Positions 18,984-27,573 of a DNA stretch of 64,000 nucleotides are shown in pieces. The stretch's first letter is position 1, and every line of letters begins with the position of its first letter. The DNA comes from Chachezhania antarctica (GTDB lineage Bacteria; Pseudomonadota; Alphaproteobacteria; Rhodobacterales; Rhodobacteraceae). Under the pieces are notes generated by a model. It was given only the letters and a program-made list of their open reading frames with translations. It was not told the DNA's origin and did no database searches. The stretch covers positions 124,001 through 188,000 of the forward strand of contig NZ_QZEX01000002.1 in assembly GCF_003646465.1 (NCBI RefSeq). Direction: 5' to 3'. The position numbers and the translations under genes are program-made.

Positions 18984-19463
18984 ATGCTCACTTCCCTCCG
19001 TCTGCTCACGGCACTTGTGCTGGTTCTCTATCCCATCGCCTGGTTCGCGCCGCTGATCCGCGCGGGCCTTCTGCCGATCTTCGGATTGTCCGAGATCTCG
19101 GTCGTCACCGGCCTGCAGGCGCTGTGGGAGACGGATTATTTCCTGACCGTGGCCGTGGCGCTCTTCGCCATCGTGGCCCCCATCGCCAAGACCTTCGCGC
19201 TCTTGATGGTCCAGTTCCGCATGGCGGACCCGAAATTGCTGCCCGCCACGGCCTTTCTCGGAAGGCTGGCCATGGCCGACGTGTTCCTTGTCGCCGTCTA
19301 CGTCACGGTCTTCAAATCCATGAGTTATGGCCGAATCGAGGCGGGTTGGGGGCTTTACCTGTTCACCTTCTGCGTGCTGGGCGGGATCGTCGTCAGCTAC
19401 CTGACCGAACGCGTGGTCGCACGCGACGGCTTGCCCAGCGAAAGCCAAACGGGCACAAGCTGA
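18984..19463 (+). CDS. pqiA: PqiA-like (paraquat-inducible protein A) membrane protein
   Basis: A 159-residue inner-membrane protein with four hydrophobic segments, matching a single PqiA domain: LYPIAWFAPLIRAG, ITGLQALWE-like, then FAIVAPIAKTFALLMVQF and GRLAMADVFLVAVYVTVFKSMS, the most conserved block of the family. E. coli PqiA has two such domains and cytosolic cysteine pairs; this protein has one domain and no such pairs. PqiA proteins act with MCE-domain PqiB in envelope lipid transport, and the nearby mlaE/mlaF pair fits that theme. The ATG at 18984 is chosen over a TTG four codons upstream. It lies 3 bases before radA. Confidence 0.8.
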   Translation: MLTSLRLLTALVLVLYPIAWFAPLIRAGLLPIFGLSEISVVTGLQALWETDYFLTVAVALFAIVAPIAKTFALLMVQFRMADPKLLPATAFLGRLAMADVFLVAVYVTVFKSMSYGRIEAGWGLYLFTFCVLGGIVVSYLTERVVARDGLPSESQTGTS

Positions 19464-19466
19464 GCC

Positions 19467-20831
19467 ATGGCGAAATCCCCTGCCTTTTCCTGTTCGGCCT
19501 GCGGCGCGGTCACCACCAAGTGGTCGGGCCGGTGCGAGGCATGCGGCGAATGGAACACCATCAGCGAAGACACGCCCCTGTCCGCCGGCCCCGCGGCCGC
19601 ATCGCTGGGCGCGAAACGGGGCCGTGCGCTGGAACTGACCGACCTCAACACCAGTGCCCCGCCACCGCCCCGCGCGCGGTCGGGGATCGAGGAGCTTGAC
19701 CGCGTGCTGGGCGGCGGGCTGGTCGAAGGGTCGGCCATCCTGGTGGGGGGCGATCCGGGGATCGGGAAATCCACGCTGCTGTTGCAGGCCGCCGCGCGGT
19801 TCGGGTCCGAAGGTCTGAACACGCTCTACGTCTCGGGCGAGGAAGCCGTGGCACAGGTCCAGATGCGCGCGCGCCGGCTGGGGCTGGCCGAGGCACCGGT
19901 CCAACTGGCCGCCGCGACCGATCTGCGCGATATCCTGACGACGCTCGACCAGATGCGCCCGAAACTGGCGGTGATCGATTCCATCCAGACGCTGTGGTCG
20001 GATCAGGTGGGCTCCGCCCCCGGCTCCGTCTCGCAGGTCCGGGCCGCCGCGCACGAGCTGACGGCCTTTGCCAAGCGGCGCGGCGTATCGGTGATCCTTG
20101 TGGGCCATGTCACCAAGGACGGCCAGATCGCCGGGCCGCGGGTCGTGGAACACATGGTCGACACGGTGCTCTATTTCGAAGGCGAACGCGCCCACCAGTT
20201 CCGGATCCTTCGCGCGGTCAAGAACCGCTTCGGCCCCGCGGACGAGATCGGCGTGTTCGAAATGACCGGTGCCGGGCTGGCCGAGGTCGCGAACCCGTCG
20301 GCCCTGTTCCTGTCGGGCCGCGGTCAACCGGCGGCCGGATCGGTCGTGTTTGCGGGCATCGAAGGCACGCGGCCCGTTCTGGTCGAACTCCAGGCCCTTG
20401 TCGCACCCACGCCCCACGCCCAGCCCCGCCGCGCGGTGGTCGGGTGGGACGGATCCCGGCTGGCGATGATCCTGGCCGTCCTGGAAGCGCGCTGCGCGAT
20501 CCCCTTCACCGGGCTCGACGTTTACCTGAACGTTGCGGGCGGTCTGAAGATCAGTGAACCGGCCGCCGATCTGGCCGTCGCGGCGGCACTGCTGAGCGCG
20601 CGCGAAGATGTCGCGCTGCCGGCCGAGACGGTCGTCTTCGGGGAAATCAGCCTGTCGGGTGCGCTGCGACCCGCCTCCCAGACAGAAAACAGGTTGAAAG
20701 AAGCGCGAAAACTTGGTTTTTCGCAAGCGATCGCGCCATCCACCGGAAAGACATCGGCGGAACGGGGTATAACGGTCACGAAGCCGGCCGATCTGGCCGC
20801 CTTCGTGGGCGAGACTTTCGGCGCGGGCTGA
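19467..20831 (+). CDS. radA: DNA repair protein RadA
   Basis: RadA is a RecA-like ATPase that promotes branch migration in recombination. The 454-residue protein has the N-terminal four-cysteine zinc finger (CSACG ... CEACG, residues 9-26), Walker A GGDPGIGKST (about residue 95), Walker B LAVIDSIQT, the RadA-specific KNRFG motif (about 252), and a C-terminal Lon-protease-like domain with the conserved ISEPAADLAVAAAL and FGEISLSGALRP. It begins 3 bases after the pqiA-like stop, so the two are co-transcribed. Confidence 0.97.
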   Translation: MAKSPAFSCSACGAVTTKWSGRCEACGEWNTISEDTPLSAGPAAASLGAKRGRALELTDLNTSAPPPPRARSGIEELDRVLGGGLVEGSAILVGGDPGIGKSTLLLQAAARFGSEGLNTLYVSGEEAVAQVQMRARRLGLAEAPVQLAAATDLRDILTTLDQMRPKLAVIDSIQTLWSDQVGSAPGSVSQVRAAAHELTAFAKRRGVSVILVGHVTKDGQIAGPRVVEHMVDTVLYFEGERAHQFRILRAVKNRFGPADEIGVFEMTGAGLAEVANPSALFLSGRGQPAAGSVVFAGIEGTRPVLVELQALVAPTPHAQPRRAVVGWDGSRLAMILAVLEARCAIPFTGLDVYLNVAGGLKISEPAADLAVAAALLSAREDVALPAETVVFGEISLSGALRPASQTENRLKEARKLGFSQAIAPSTGKTSAERGITVTKPADLAAFVGETFGAG

Positions 20832-20961
20832 GACAGGCCCGCCAACACAAGCGCCGCAAAGGCGTGACAGACGGGCGTGGGGACGCCCCGAGACCATGCC
20901 GGGCCCGTAATACGCGGACCCCGGACTTACAGTGACACATCGGGGACAGACAGGCGAACGC

Positions 20962-21516
20962 ATGGAAGGCTTTACCATAATCGACGGCGGGGTGGCCGTT
21001 GTCATCGTCATCTCGGCGCTTCTGGCCTATTCGCGCGGTTTCGTGCGCGAGGTCATGGCGATCCTTGGCTGGATCGCGGCCGCGTTTCTGGCGTTTCTCT
21101 TTGCGCCTCAGGTCGAACCGCTGATGCGCGAGATCCCGGTGATCGGCGGCTACATCGCCGACAGCTGCGAATTGTCGATCATCGCGGCCTTTGCCGCCGT
21201 GTTCGCCGTGGCGCTGATCGTGGTGTCGTTCTTCACGCCGCTCTTTTCGTCGGTGGTGCAGCGATCGGCCTTCGGTGGCATCGACCAGGGGCTTGGCTTC
21301 TTCTTCGGCGTCGCCCGCGGCATCCTGCTGGTGGCCATCGCCTTCTTCATCTACCAGACGGTCGCCGCGTCCGACAGCATGACCGTGGTCGACAACAGCC
21401 GCTCGGCCGCCGTTTTCAAGAACCTGACCGCACAGATCGAAAACGAGGATCCGGCCGAAGCCCTGGGCTGGGTCACGCAGCGCTACGAGGCTCTGGTGGG
21501 TGTCTGCGCGTCGTAA
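20962..21516 (+). CDS. cvpA: CvpA family membrane protein
   Basis: A 184-residue inner-membrane protein with four hydrophobic segments, of the CvpA family. It begins with the typical TIIDGGVAVVIVISALLAYSRG block followed by FVREVMAILGWIAA. E. coli CvpA is needed for colicin V production and envelope integrity and lies next to purF; the same pairing occurs here (purF is 213 bases downstream), which supports the name. The ATG at 20962 is chosen because the family block starts there. A perfect 12-base palindrome (AAACCGCGGTTT, 21515-21526) overlaps the stop codon. Confidence 0.9.
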   Translation: MEGFTIIDGGVAVVIVISALLAYSRGFVREVMAILGWIAAAFLAFLFAPQVEPLMREIPVIGGYIADSCELSIIAAFAAVFAVALIVVSFFTPLFSSVVQRSAFGGIDQGLGFFFGVARGILLVAIAFFIYQTVAASDSMTVVDNSRSAAVFKNLTAQIENEDPAEALGWVTQRYEALVGVCAS

Positions 21517-21729
21517 ACCGCGGTTTCGCCGCCGCTAAAATAGGCATCAAAGCCGCCCCGGGAATGACCAGCCTGCGCACGGGCCCTGTCCCTGCGCACC
21601 TTCCCGTGAGGGATCGGCCAAGATATGTGATCCTTTCGTGACATGCCCCGTCGCACAGCGTAAGAGGGGGCTCAAGCGACAGTACCGGATTCGGAGACCG
21701 ACTTGCGCGCGCCCCAGCACCAAAAGACC

Positions 21730-23184
21730 ATGCCCCCGGCCCACCCCTTCGACGACGACAAGTTGAAGGAGGAATGCGGCGTTTTCGGCGTCACCGGCGT
21801 TCAGGACGCGGCGACCTTCGTCGCGCTTGGCCTGCATGCCCTGCAACACCGCGGACAGGAGGCGGGCGGCATCGTCACCCACGATCCCGTCGTAGGCTTC
21901 AACTCGGCCCGGCATTTCGGCTACGTCCGGGACAATTTCACCACGCAGGACGTGATGGAACAGCTGCCCGGGCCGCTCGCCATCGGGCATGTCCGCTATT
22001 CCACCGCCGGATCGAAAGGCCAGACCGCGATCCGCGACGTGCAGCCCTTCTTCGGCGAATTTTCCATGGGTGGCGCGGCGATCGCCCATAACGGCAACAT
22101 CACCAATGCGCGTGCCCTCCGGCGCGAGCTGATCGACATGGGCTCGATCTTTCAAAGCTCGTCCGACACGGAATGCATCATCCACCTGATGGCCCGGTCG
22201 CTGCAACGCACCATCCCCGAACGGATGGAAGACGCGCTGCGCCGCGTCGAAGGTGCCTTTTCCGTCGTCGCCATGACCCGGACCAAGCTGATCGGCGTGC
22301 GCGACCCGCTGGGCGTCCGCCCGCTGGTGCTGGGCAAGATCGGCGACGGGCATGTGCTCAGCTCCGAGACCTGCGCGCTGGATATCATCGGGGCCGAATT
22401 CATCCGCGAGATCGAACCGGGCGAGATGGTCGTGATCGAAAACGGTGTCGTCGACAGCCGCCAGCCCTTCCGCCAGAAACGCTCGCGCTTCTGCATCTTC
22501 GAAAACGTCTATTTCTCGCGCCCCGACAGTGTCATCAAGGGCCGGTCGGTCTATGAAAGCCGCGAGGCCATCGGGCGAGTGCTGTCGCAGGAAGCCCCGG
22601 TCGATGCCGACCTCGTCTGCCCGGTGCCCGACAGCGGCACGCCTGCCGCCATCGGCTATGCGCTGGAATCGGGCATCCCCTACGCGATGGGGATCATCCG
22701 CAACCAGTATGTCGGCCGGACCTTCATCGAACCGACCGAGCACATCCGCAACATGGGTGTCCGGCTGAAGCTAAACGTCAACCGTGCACTCATCAAGGGC
22801 AAGCGGGTGATCCTGGTCGACGATTCGGTCGTGCGCGGCACCACCAGCCGCAAGATCAAGGAAATGCTGCTGGATGCCGGCGCGAAGGAAGTTCACTTCC
22901 GCATCGCCTCGCCCCCCACGGCATGGCCCTGTTTCTATGGCGTCGACACACCCGAACGGGACAAGCTGCTGGCGGCCACGATGACGGAAGATGAAATGCG
23001 CGACCATCTGGGCGTGACCTCGCTGAAATTCATTTCGCTGGACGGGCTTTACCGCGCGCTTGGCGAAGCCCAGGGCCGCGATCCGGCGCATCCGCAATAT
23101 TGCGATGCCTGCTTCTCGGGCGAATATCCCGTGCAGCCCCGGGACCAGATCGAACAGGGCTTCCAGCTGAAGGCCGCCGAATGA
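21730..23184 (+). CDS. purF: Amidophosphoribosyltransferase
   Basis: PurF makes phosphoribosylamine from PRPP and glutamine, the first committed step of purine synthesis. From the ATG at 21730 the protein has 484 residues. A 15-residue propeptide precedes the catalytic cysteine in KEECGVFGV (Cys16). Glutaminase motifs GHVRYSTAGS and IAHNGNITN follow. The PRPP-binding loop VILVDDSVVRGTTS lies near residue 365. A TTG at 21703 with a better ribosome-binding site (GGAG, 6 bases upstream) would add nine residues; I prefer 21730 because the PAHPFDDDKLKEE start is conserved in relatives I know. A strong terminator follows. Confidence 0.96.
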   Translation: MPPAHPFDDDKLKEECGVFGVTGVQDAATFVALGLHALQHRGQEAGGIVTHDPVVGFNSARHFGYVRDNFTTQDVMEQLPGPLAIGHVRYSTAGSKGQTAIRDVQPFFGEFSMGGAAIAHNGNITNARALRRELIDMGSIFQSSSDTECIIHLMARSLQRTIPERMEDALRRVEGAFSVVAMTRTKLIGVRDPLGVRPLVLGKIGDGHVLSSETCALDIIGAEFIREIEPGEMVVIENGVVDSRQPFRQKRSRFCIFENVYFSRPDSVIKGRSVYESREAIGRVLSQEAPVDADLVCPVPDSGTPAAIGYALESGIPYAMGIIRNQYVGRTFIEPTEHIRNMGVRLKLNVNRALIKGKRVILVDDSVVRGTTSRKIKEMLLDAGAKEVHFRIASPPTAWPCFYGVDTPERDKLLAATMTEDEMRDHLGVTSLKFISLDGLYRALGEAQGRDPAHPQYCDACFSGEYPVQPRDQIEQGFQLKAAE

Positions 23185-23211
23185 CGCCGGCGCCATAAGC
23201 GGAAGACCACC

Positions 23212-23234
23212 GGGGGCGCTTGGCGCCCCCTTTT
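23212..23234 (+). terminator. Intrinsic terminator after purF
   Basis: A perfect 8-base GC stem (GGGGGCGC/GCGCCCCC) with a 3-base loop is followed by TTTTC, 28 bases after the purF stop codon. Confidence 0.85.
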
Positions 23235-23341
23235 CATTTCCGCCCATCGAATCTATCCACACCAGCCCGATGCTCCCGTGCATCGGACAAAACTCCATTC
23301 CGATCAGAGCCGCGGCGCGTTCGCGGCAAAGGGACTCCAGC

Positions 23342-23617
23342 ATGACGACGTCACTTCCGGGCGAAGGCCAGACCTCTGAAAAGGTGGCCGACCTGGCCAC
23401 CAGTTCCACCGACCAGAACCTCCACAACCTTACCCTCATCGGCATCCTGGGCTCTGAAACATCGCCCAAGGCGATGCTGCGGTTGGGGTCCGGCAGGGTC
23501 GTGACGGTCAAGCCGGGCGATCGTATCGGCCTGCGCAAGGTCGCGGCCATCGACACTGACAGCATCCTGCTGACCGGCGATTTCGCCAACCGCCGGTTGA
23601 CGCTGCCCGGCACCTAG
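23342..23617 (+). CDS. Small PilP/GspC-like domain protein
   Basis: A 91-residue soluble protein. Residues about 30-90 (LIGILGSETSPKAMLRL, then VVTVKPGDRIGLRKVAAI and ILLTGDFANRRLTLP) have the beta-strand pattern of the pilus-assembly PilP / type II secretion GspC homology region. There is no signal peptide or membrane segment, unlike real PilP or GspC, and no secretion genes lie nearby. The ATG follows GGGACTCC. The name describes resemblance only, and the function is unknown. It stands alone between the purF terminator and the SDR gene. Confidence 0.6.
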   Translation: MTTSLPGEGQTSEKVADLATSSTDQNLHNLTLIGILGSETSPKAMLRLGSGRVVTVKPGDRIGLRKVAAIDTDSILLTGDFANRRLTLPGT

Positions 23618-23690
23618 CACCTGCGGCAAGACGGTCAGGCCCGCGCCCGCAGGCTTGACGCCGCCGGGCCGGCAATGCACATCGCGTGCC

Positions 23691-24383
23691 ATGAACACGC
23701 CTGCCGAAACCGATACCGCCCCCGCGCCCGAAGGCCCGAAACCGATCCTCGTGACCGGTGCCTCGCGGGGGCTGGGCTTTGCGCTGGCCCACGCGCTGGC
23801 GCCCGCCCATCACATCGTGGCCGTCGCCCGCACAATCGGCGGGCTCGAAGACCTGGACGACCGGATCAAGGCCAAGGGAGGCACGGCCACGCTGGCCCCG
23901 ATGGACATCACGGTGCCCGACGCGATGGCCACGCTCTGCCGCGGCATCTGGGACCGCTGGGGCGGCGTGTCGATGTGGCTGCACACGGCAATCCATGCCG
24001 CCCCCCTCGGGCCTGCCGACCATCTCGATGAGAAGGACTGGCAGAAATCTGTCGACATCAACGCCACGGCCACCTCGCGGCTGATCACCTATGTCTCGCC
24101 CCTGCTGGCCCCTGACGCGCAGGCGGTCTTCTTCGACGATCCCCATGGCGGCGAGAAGTTCTTCGGCTCCTACGGCGCCACCAAGTCCGCCCAGATCGCG
24201 CTGGCGCGCAGCTGGGCCGCGGAAACCGTCGCGATCGGCCCAAAGGTCACCATCCTGACGCCCCCGCCCATGCCCACCGCCACCCGCGGCCGCTTCCACC
24301 CGGGCGAGGACCGCACCAAGCTCACGCAACCGGCCGAGGCGGCGGAAACCCTTCTCGCGCAACTCCACCTTCCCGCCGCCTGA
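23691..24383 (+). CDS. Short-chain dehydrogenase/reductase
   Basis: A 230-residue SDR. The glycine-rich NAD(P) motif is VTGASRGLG (about residues 20-28), and the catalytic YxxxK is present as SYGATKSA. The usual NNAG segment is altered to HTAIHA, and the serine normally 13 residues before the tyrosine is not obvious ([11 protein letters not shown]), so activity may be unusual. The substrate cannot be inferred. It is followed by two GC-rich hairpins and then surE. Confidence 0.75.
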   Translation: MNTPAETDTAPAPEGPKPILVTGASRGLGFALAHALAPAHHIVAVARTIGGLEDLDDRIKAKGGTATLAPMDITVPDAMATLCRGIWDRWGGVSMWLHTAIHAAPLGPADHLDEKDWQKSVDINATATSRLITYVSPLLAPDAQAVFFDDPHGGEKFFGSYGATKSAQIALARSWAAETVAIGPKVTILTPPPMPTATRGRFHPGEDRTKLTQPAEAAETLLAQLHLPAA

Positions 24384-24394
24384 CTTGCTCCCCC

Positions 24395-24454
24395 GCGGCG
24401 CGCTTTCGCGCCGCATCGCGCCCCGAAGGCGGGGGAGGATCCCGGAACGGGATC
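24395..24454. repeat. Paired intergenic hairpins between the SDR and surE genes
   Basis: Two perfect hairpins follow the SDR stop: GCGGCGCG/CGCGCCGC with a CTTT loop (24395-24414) and GATCCCG/CGGGATC with a GAA loop (24438-24454). The composition resembles the GC-rich dispersed intergenic motifs common in this group. They may act as a terminator or mRNA-end protector. Confidence 0.5.
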
Positions 24455-24568
24455 TTCCCTGGGTGGGCGGGTGGGCCCGAGGGGCGCGATCCTGCCGCGG
24501 CCCGCATCCCAAGCCTCAGGTTGCTCCGCCCCCACGGCGCCGCTATCAAAGGCGCGAAAGGACTTCTC

Positions 24569-25351
24569 ATGCGTATTCTGGTGACCAATGACGACGGTAT
24601 CTCGGCCCCCGGCCTGACCGTGCTGGAAGAAATCGCGGCCGAGATCGCGGGCCCGGACGGGGAAGTCTGGACCGTCGCGCCCGCGTTCGAACAGTCCGGC
24701 GTGGCCCACAAGATCAGCTATACCCACCCGATGCTCATCGCGCAGATGGGCCCGCGCCGCTTCGCCGCCGAAGGCGCACCGGCCGATTGCGTGCTGGCGG
24801 GCCTGCATGACGTGATGGACGGCGTCCGCCCCGATCTGGTCCTGTCAGGCGTGAACCGCGGCAACAACTCCGCCGAAAACGCCCTTTACTCCGGGACGCT
24901 GGGCGGCGCGATGGAAGGCGCCCTGCAGGGCCTGCGCGCCATCGCCCTGTCGCAGTTCCTTGGCCCCAAGGTCTTCGACGCGCCGGATCCTTACGAGGCC
25001 GCGCGCGTCCACGGCGCCGAAGTCGTCCGCCGCATCCTTGCCGCCGATCCGGACGACCAGTCCGATTACCGGCTGTTCTACAACGTCAACTTCCCGCCCG
25101 TGCCCGCAGCCGACGTCGCGGGCTTCCGCGTGGTGCCGCAGGGCTTCCGCCCCGATACCGCCTTCGGCGTCGAACCGCACCTGTCGCCTGCGGGCAAGCG
25201 TTTCCTGTGGATCCGCGGCGTCAACCAGCAGGTCCGCACCGCGCCCGGCTCGGACGCCGATGTCAACCTCGACGGCTATGTCTCCATCACGCCGATGCGC
25301 GCCGACCTGACGGCCCACGACATGCTGGACCGGCTGGCCTCCATCGAATGA
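24569..25351 (+). CDS. surE: 5'/3'-nucleotidase SurE
   Basis: SurE is a metal-dependent nucleotidase/exopolyphosphatase linked to stationary-phase survival. The 260-residue protein starts [16 protein letters not shown], with the metal-binding Asp-Asp in NDDG. The conserved SGVNRGNN and [11 protein letters not shown] blocks follow. The ATG at 24569 is set by this family start and AAAGGA upstream. It forms the classical surE-pcm-nlpD order with the next two genes (25-base and 65-base gaps). Confidence 0.97.
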   Translation: MRILVTNDDGISAPGLTVLEEIAAEIAGPDGEVWTVAPAFEQSGVAHKISYTHPMLIAQMGPRRFAAEGAPADCVLAGLHDVMDGVRPDLVLSGVNRGNNSAENALYSGTLGGAMEGALQGLRAIALSQFLGPKVFDAPDPYEAARVHGAEVVRRILAADPDDQSDYRLFYNVNFPPVPAADVAGFRVVPQGFRPDTAFGVEPHLSPAGKRFLWIRGVNQQVRTAPGSDADVNLDGYVSITPMRADLTAHDMLDRLASIE

Positions 25352-25376
25352 ACCCAACCTCCGCACGAGGCCCCAG

Positions 25377-26036
25377 ATGACAGGGCAAAGCCAGGGCCCC
25401 GGCCCCGAAGTCCTGATGCAGTTTCTCTTCGCGCTCCGGTCCAGGGGCGTGACCGACAAGGCCGTGCTGACGGCCATGGAAGCCGTCGACCGGGGCCGTT
25501 TCGTGAAGGGCATCTTCGCCGAGCGCGCCTACGAGGACCTGCCCCTGCCCATCGCCTGCGGCCAGACGATCTCGCAACCCTCGGTCGTGGGCCTGATGAC
25601 ACAGGCGCTGCAAGTGACCCCGCGGGACAAGGTGCTCGAGGTCGGAACCGGCTCGGGCTACCAGGCCGCGATCCTGGCCCGGCTTGCGCGGCGGGTCTAC
25701 ACCGTCGACCGCTTCCCGCAGCTCGCCCGCGCGGCCCAGGCGCTCTTTGCCGAACTGGGCGTGCCGAACATCATCACGATGACCGCCGACGGGTCCTGCG
25801 GCCTGCCCGACCAGGCGCCGTTCGACCGGATCCTCGTCACCGCCGCGGCCGAAGATCCGCCGCCGCAGCTCCTGGCGCAGCTGAAACCGGGCGGCATCAT
25901 GATCCTGCCCGTGGGCCAATCCGACACCGTTCAGACCCTGATCCGGGTGCACAAGCTGGACCACGGTTACGAATACGAGGAAATCCGCCCAGTTCGCTTC
26001 GTCCCGCTCCTTGAAGGGCTGGCCAAGGACGGGTAG
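25377..26036 (+). CDS. pcm: Protein-L-isoaspartate O-methyltransferase
   Basis: Pcm methylates isoaspartyl residues in damaged proteins using S-adenosylmethionine. The 219-residue protein has the AdoMet motif [15 protein letters not shown] (about residue 80), the substrate-side segment [18 protein letters not shown], motif [17 protein letters not shown] and the C-terminal FVPLLEG. It is in the conserved position between surE and the LysM/M23 lipoprotein gene. Confidence 0.96.
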   Translation: MTGQSQGPGPEVLMQFLFALRSRGVTDKAVLTAMEAVDRGRFVKGIFAERAYEDLPLPIACGQTISQPSVVGLMTQALQVTPRDKVLEVGTGSGYQAAILARLARRVYTVDRFPQLARAAQALFAELGVPNIITMTADGSCGLPDQAPFDRILVTAAAEDPPPQLLAQLKPGGIMILPVGQSDTVQTLIRVHKLDHGYEYEEIRPVRFVPLLEGLAKDG

Positions 26037-26101
26037 GACCGGTGTTTAGGGATGGGATGGCCGCCCGTCCGCAAGGACCGGCCACCAAGGACAAGGTGAG
26101 A

Positions 26102-27256
26102 ATGACCCGTATGCGCGATGTGAGCCTCCGTCTGGGCACCGGCTGTCTGATACTGTCGCTGGCCGCGGCTTGTACCGAACCGCTCGATTTCGACATGCGC
26201 GGCAACCTCGGCGGTTTCTCGACGGCCGAGGCCGCGCGCAGTGCGACTCAGGACCGGCCCAAACCCGACTCCAGCGGCGTGATTTCCTATCCGAATTACC
26301 AGGTGGCCGTCGCCCGGACGGGCGACACGGTCGCGACGCTCTCGCAGCGGATCGGTCTGCCCGCGTCCGAGGTCGCGAACTACAACGGGCTGGATGTGGG
26401 CGACCCGCTGCGCGCCGGCGAAGTCGTGGCCCTGCCCCGCCGTGTCGACGGCACCACGCCGGGAGAAGTCGATATCGCGGCCCTGGCCGGCAGCGCCATC
26501 GACGCGGCGCCGGGCAGCACAAGCTCTGCCATCCAGAGCTCGAGCCTCAGCCCCAGCACGTCGTCGGGCACGGAACCCGTCCGCCACCAGGTGGAACGCG
26601 GCGAGACGGCCTATACCATCGCCCGCCTCTACGACGTGCCGGTAAAGTCGCTGGCCGACTGGAACGGGCTCGACGCCGAATTCTCGATCCGCGAAGGACA
26701 GTACCTGCTGATCCCGGTGGCCCAGGTCGCCAGCATCCAGGTCGAGGAAGAAACCGAAGTCACGCAGCCCGGCCAGGGCTCGCCCACGCCCGAACCGCCG
26801 AGCGCCGCGAAACCGCTGCCCGAAGCCAGCGTGGTCGAAACCACCGTGGTCGAGGAAACGGTCGTGGCGCCCGTGGCCGAACTGACGCCTTCGCGGTCCT
26901 CCGGCTCGGGCAACATGGTGATGCCGGTGACCGGCAGCGTCGTGCGCCCCTACAGCAAGGGCAAGAACGACGGAATCGACATCGCCGCGGCCCCCGGTAC
27001 ATCCGTCCGCGCGGCCGAAGGCGGCACGGTGGCCGCGATCACGGCCGATGCCGACCAGGTGCCGATCCTCGTGGTGCGCCACCCCAACAACGTGCTGACG
27101 GTCTACGCCAATGTCGAAGGCATCACCGTCGCCAAGGGCGATACCGTGTCCAAGGGCCAGAGCATCGCCAAGCTGCGCGACGGCGATGACGCCTATGTCC
27201 ATTTCGAAGTCCGCAACGGCTTCGAAAGCGTCGATCCCACGCCTTACCTGGAATAG
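26102..27256 (+). CDS. nlpD: NlpD-like lipoprotein with two LysM and a degenerate M23 domain
   Basis: The 384-residue outer-membrane lipoprotein has lipobox LSLAAAC with Cys24. Two LysM domains follow (about 65-112 and 162-207), then a Pro/Glu-rich linker and a C-terminal M23/LytM domain (about 275-384). The catalytic HxxxD position reads NDGIDIA, with no histidine, and only one histidine of the HxH motif remains (YVHFEVR). Like E. coli NlpD it is therefore probably an inactive amidase activator controlling septal peptidoglycan cleavage. The ATG at 26102 is set by AAGGTGAG upstream and the lipobox. It ends a surE-pcm-nlpD cluster. Confidence 0.88.
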   Translation: MTRMRDVSLRLGTGCLILSLAAACTEPLDFDMRGNLGGFSTAEAARSATQDRPKPDSSGVISYPNYQVAVARTGDTVATLSQRIGLPASEVANYNGLDVGDPLRAGEVVALPRRVDGTTPGEVDIAALAGSAIDAAPGSTSSAIQSSSLSPSTSSGTEPVRHQVERGETAYTIARLYDVPVKSLADWNGLDAEFSIREGQYLLIPVAQVASIQVEEETEVTQPGQGSPTPEPPSAAKPLPEASVVETTVVEETVVAPVAELTPSRSSGSGNMVMPVTGSVVRPYSKGKNDGIDIAAAPGTSVRAAEGGTVAAITADADQVPILVVRHPNNVLTVYANVEGITVAKGDTVSKGQSIAKLRDGDDAYVHFEVRNGFESVDPTPYLE

Positions 27257-27573
27257 TCTGCCAGCGGTGCGTGGGAACCACGCACCCTACGCGTTGAACC
27301 AGTGGTGGCTTTCACGTGACCGGTGGTATGGGGGCTCTGGCCCCGCCCGCGCGATGCGCGGACTCCCCGGAGGTATTTCCAGACCAAAGAAGCATGGCGC
27401 GCGCATACATGACACCCGGCGCCGGATGCATGTGTGGCTTCTTCCCTTCTCCAAATACTCCCGCCGGAGGCATCCGCGGCCTGCGGGTGCGCCGCGGTCG
27501 AACGTGAGCAATCCGCCGGCCCGGACCGGCCGTAGGGTGCGTGGTTCCCACGCACCGCCGGTCGCGGGCTTGT
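27257..27573. repeat. Symmetrical block of dispersed repeats between convergent genes
   Basis: This 317-base noncoding region lies between two genes that meet tail to tail. A perfect 28-base inverted repeat marks its two ends (27264-27291 and 27531-27558), each arm being itself a GTGCGTGG...CCACGCAC hairpin. Inside are two copies of another repeat in opposite orientation: GGGGGCTCTGG...GAGGTATTTCCAGACC (27330-27393, plus) and a related GGAGTATTTGGAGAAGGG element (27436-27476, minus). Relatives lie at 6546, 38131-38195 and 39952-40020. Bidirectional termination is the likely effect. Confidence 0.75.

Noticed and set aside
18666-21011. Very long open frame (about 780 codons) on the minus strand opposite radA and pqiA
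   Set aside because: It is antisense to two well-conserved genes, has Arg/Gly/His-rich composition typical of frame shadows in GC-rich DNA, and shows no domain.
21515-21526. 12-base palindrome AAACCGCGGTTT at the cvpA stop as a regulatory site for purF
   Set aside because: It is about 190 bases before purF and partly inside the stop codon; chance symmetry at this length is plausible.
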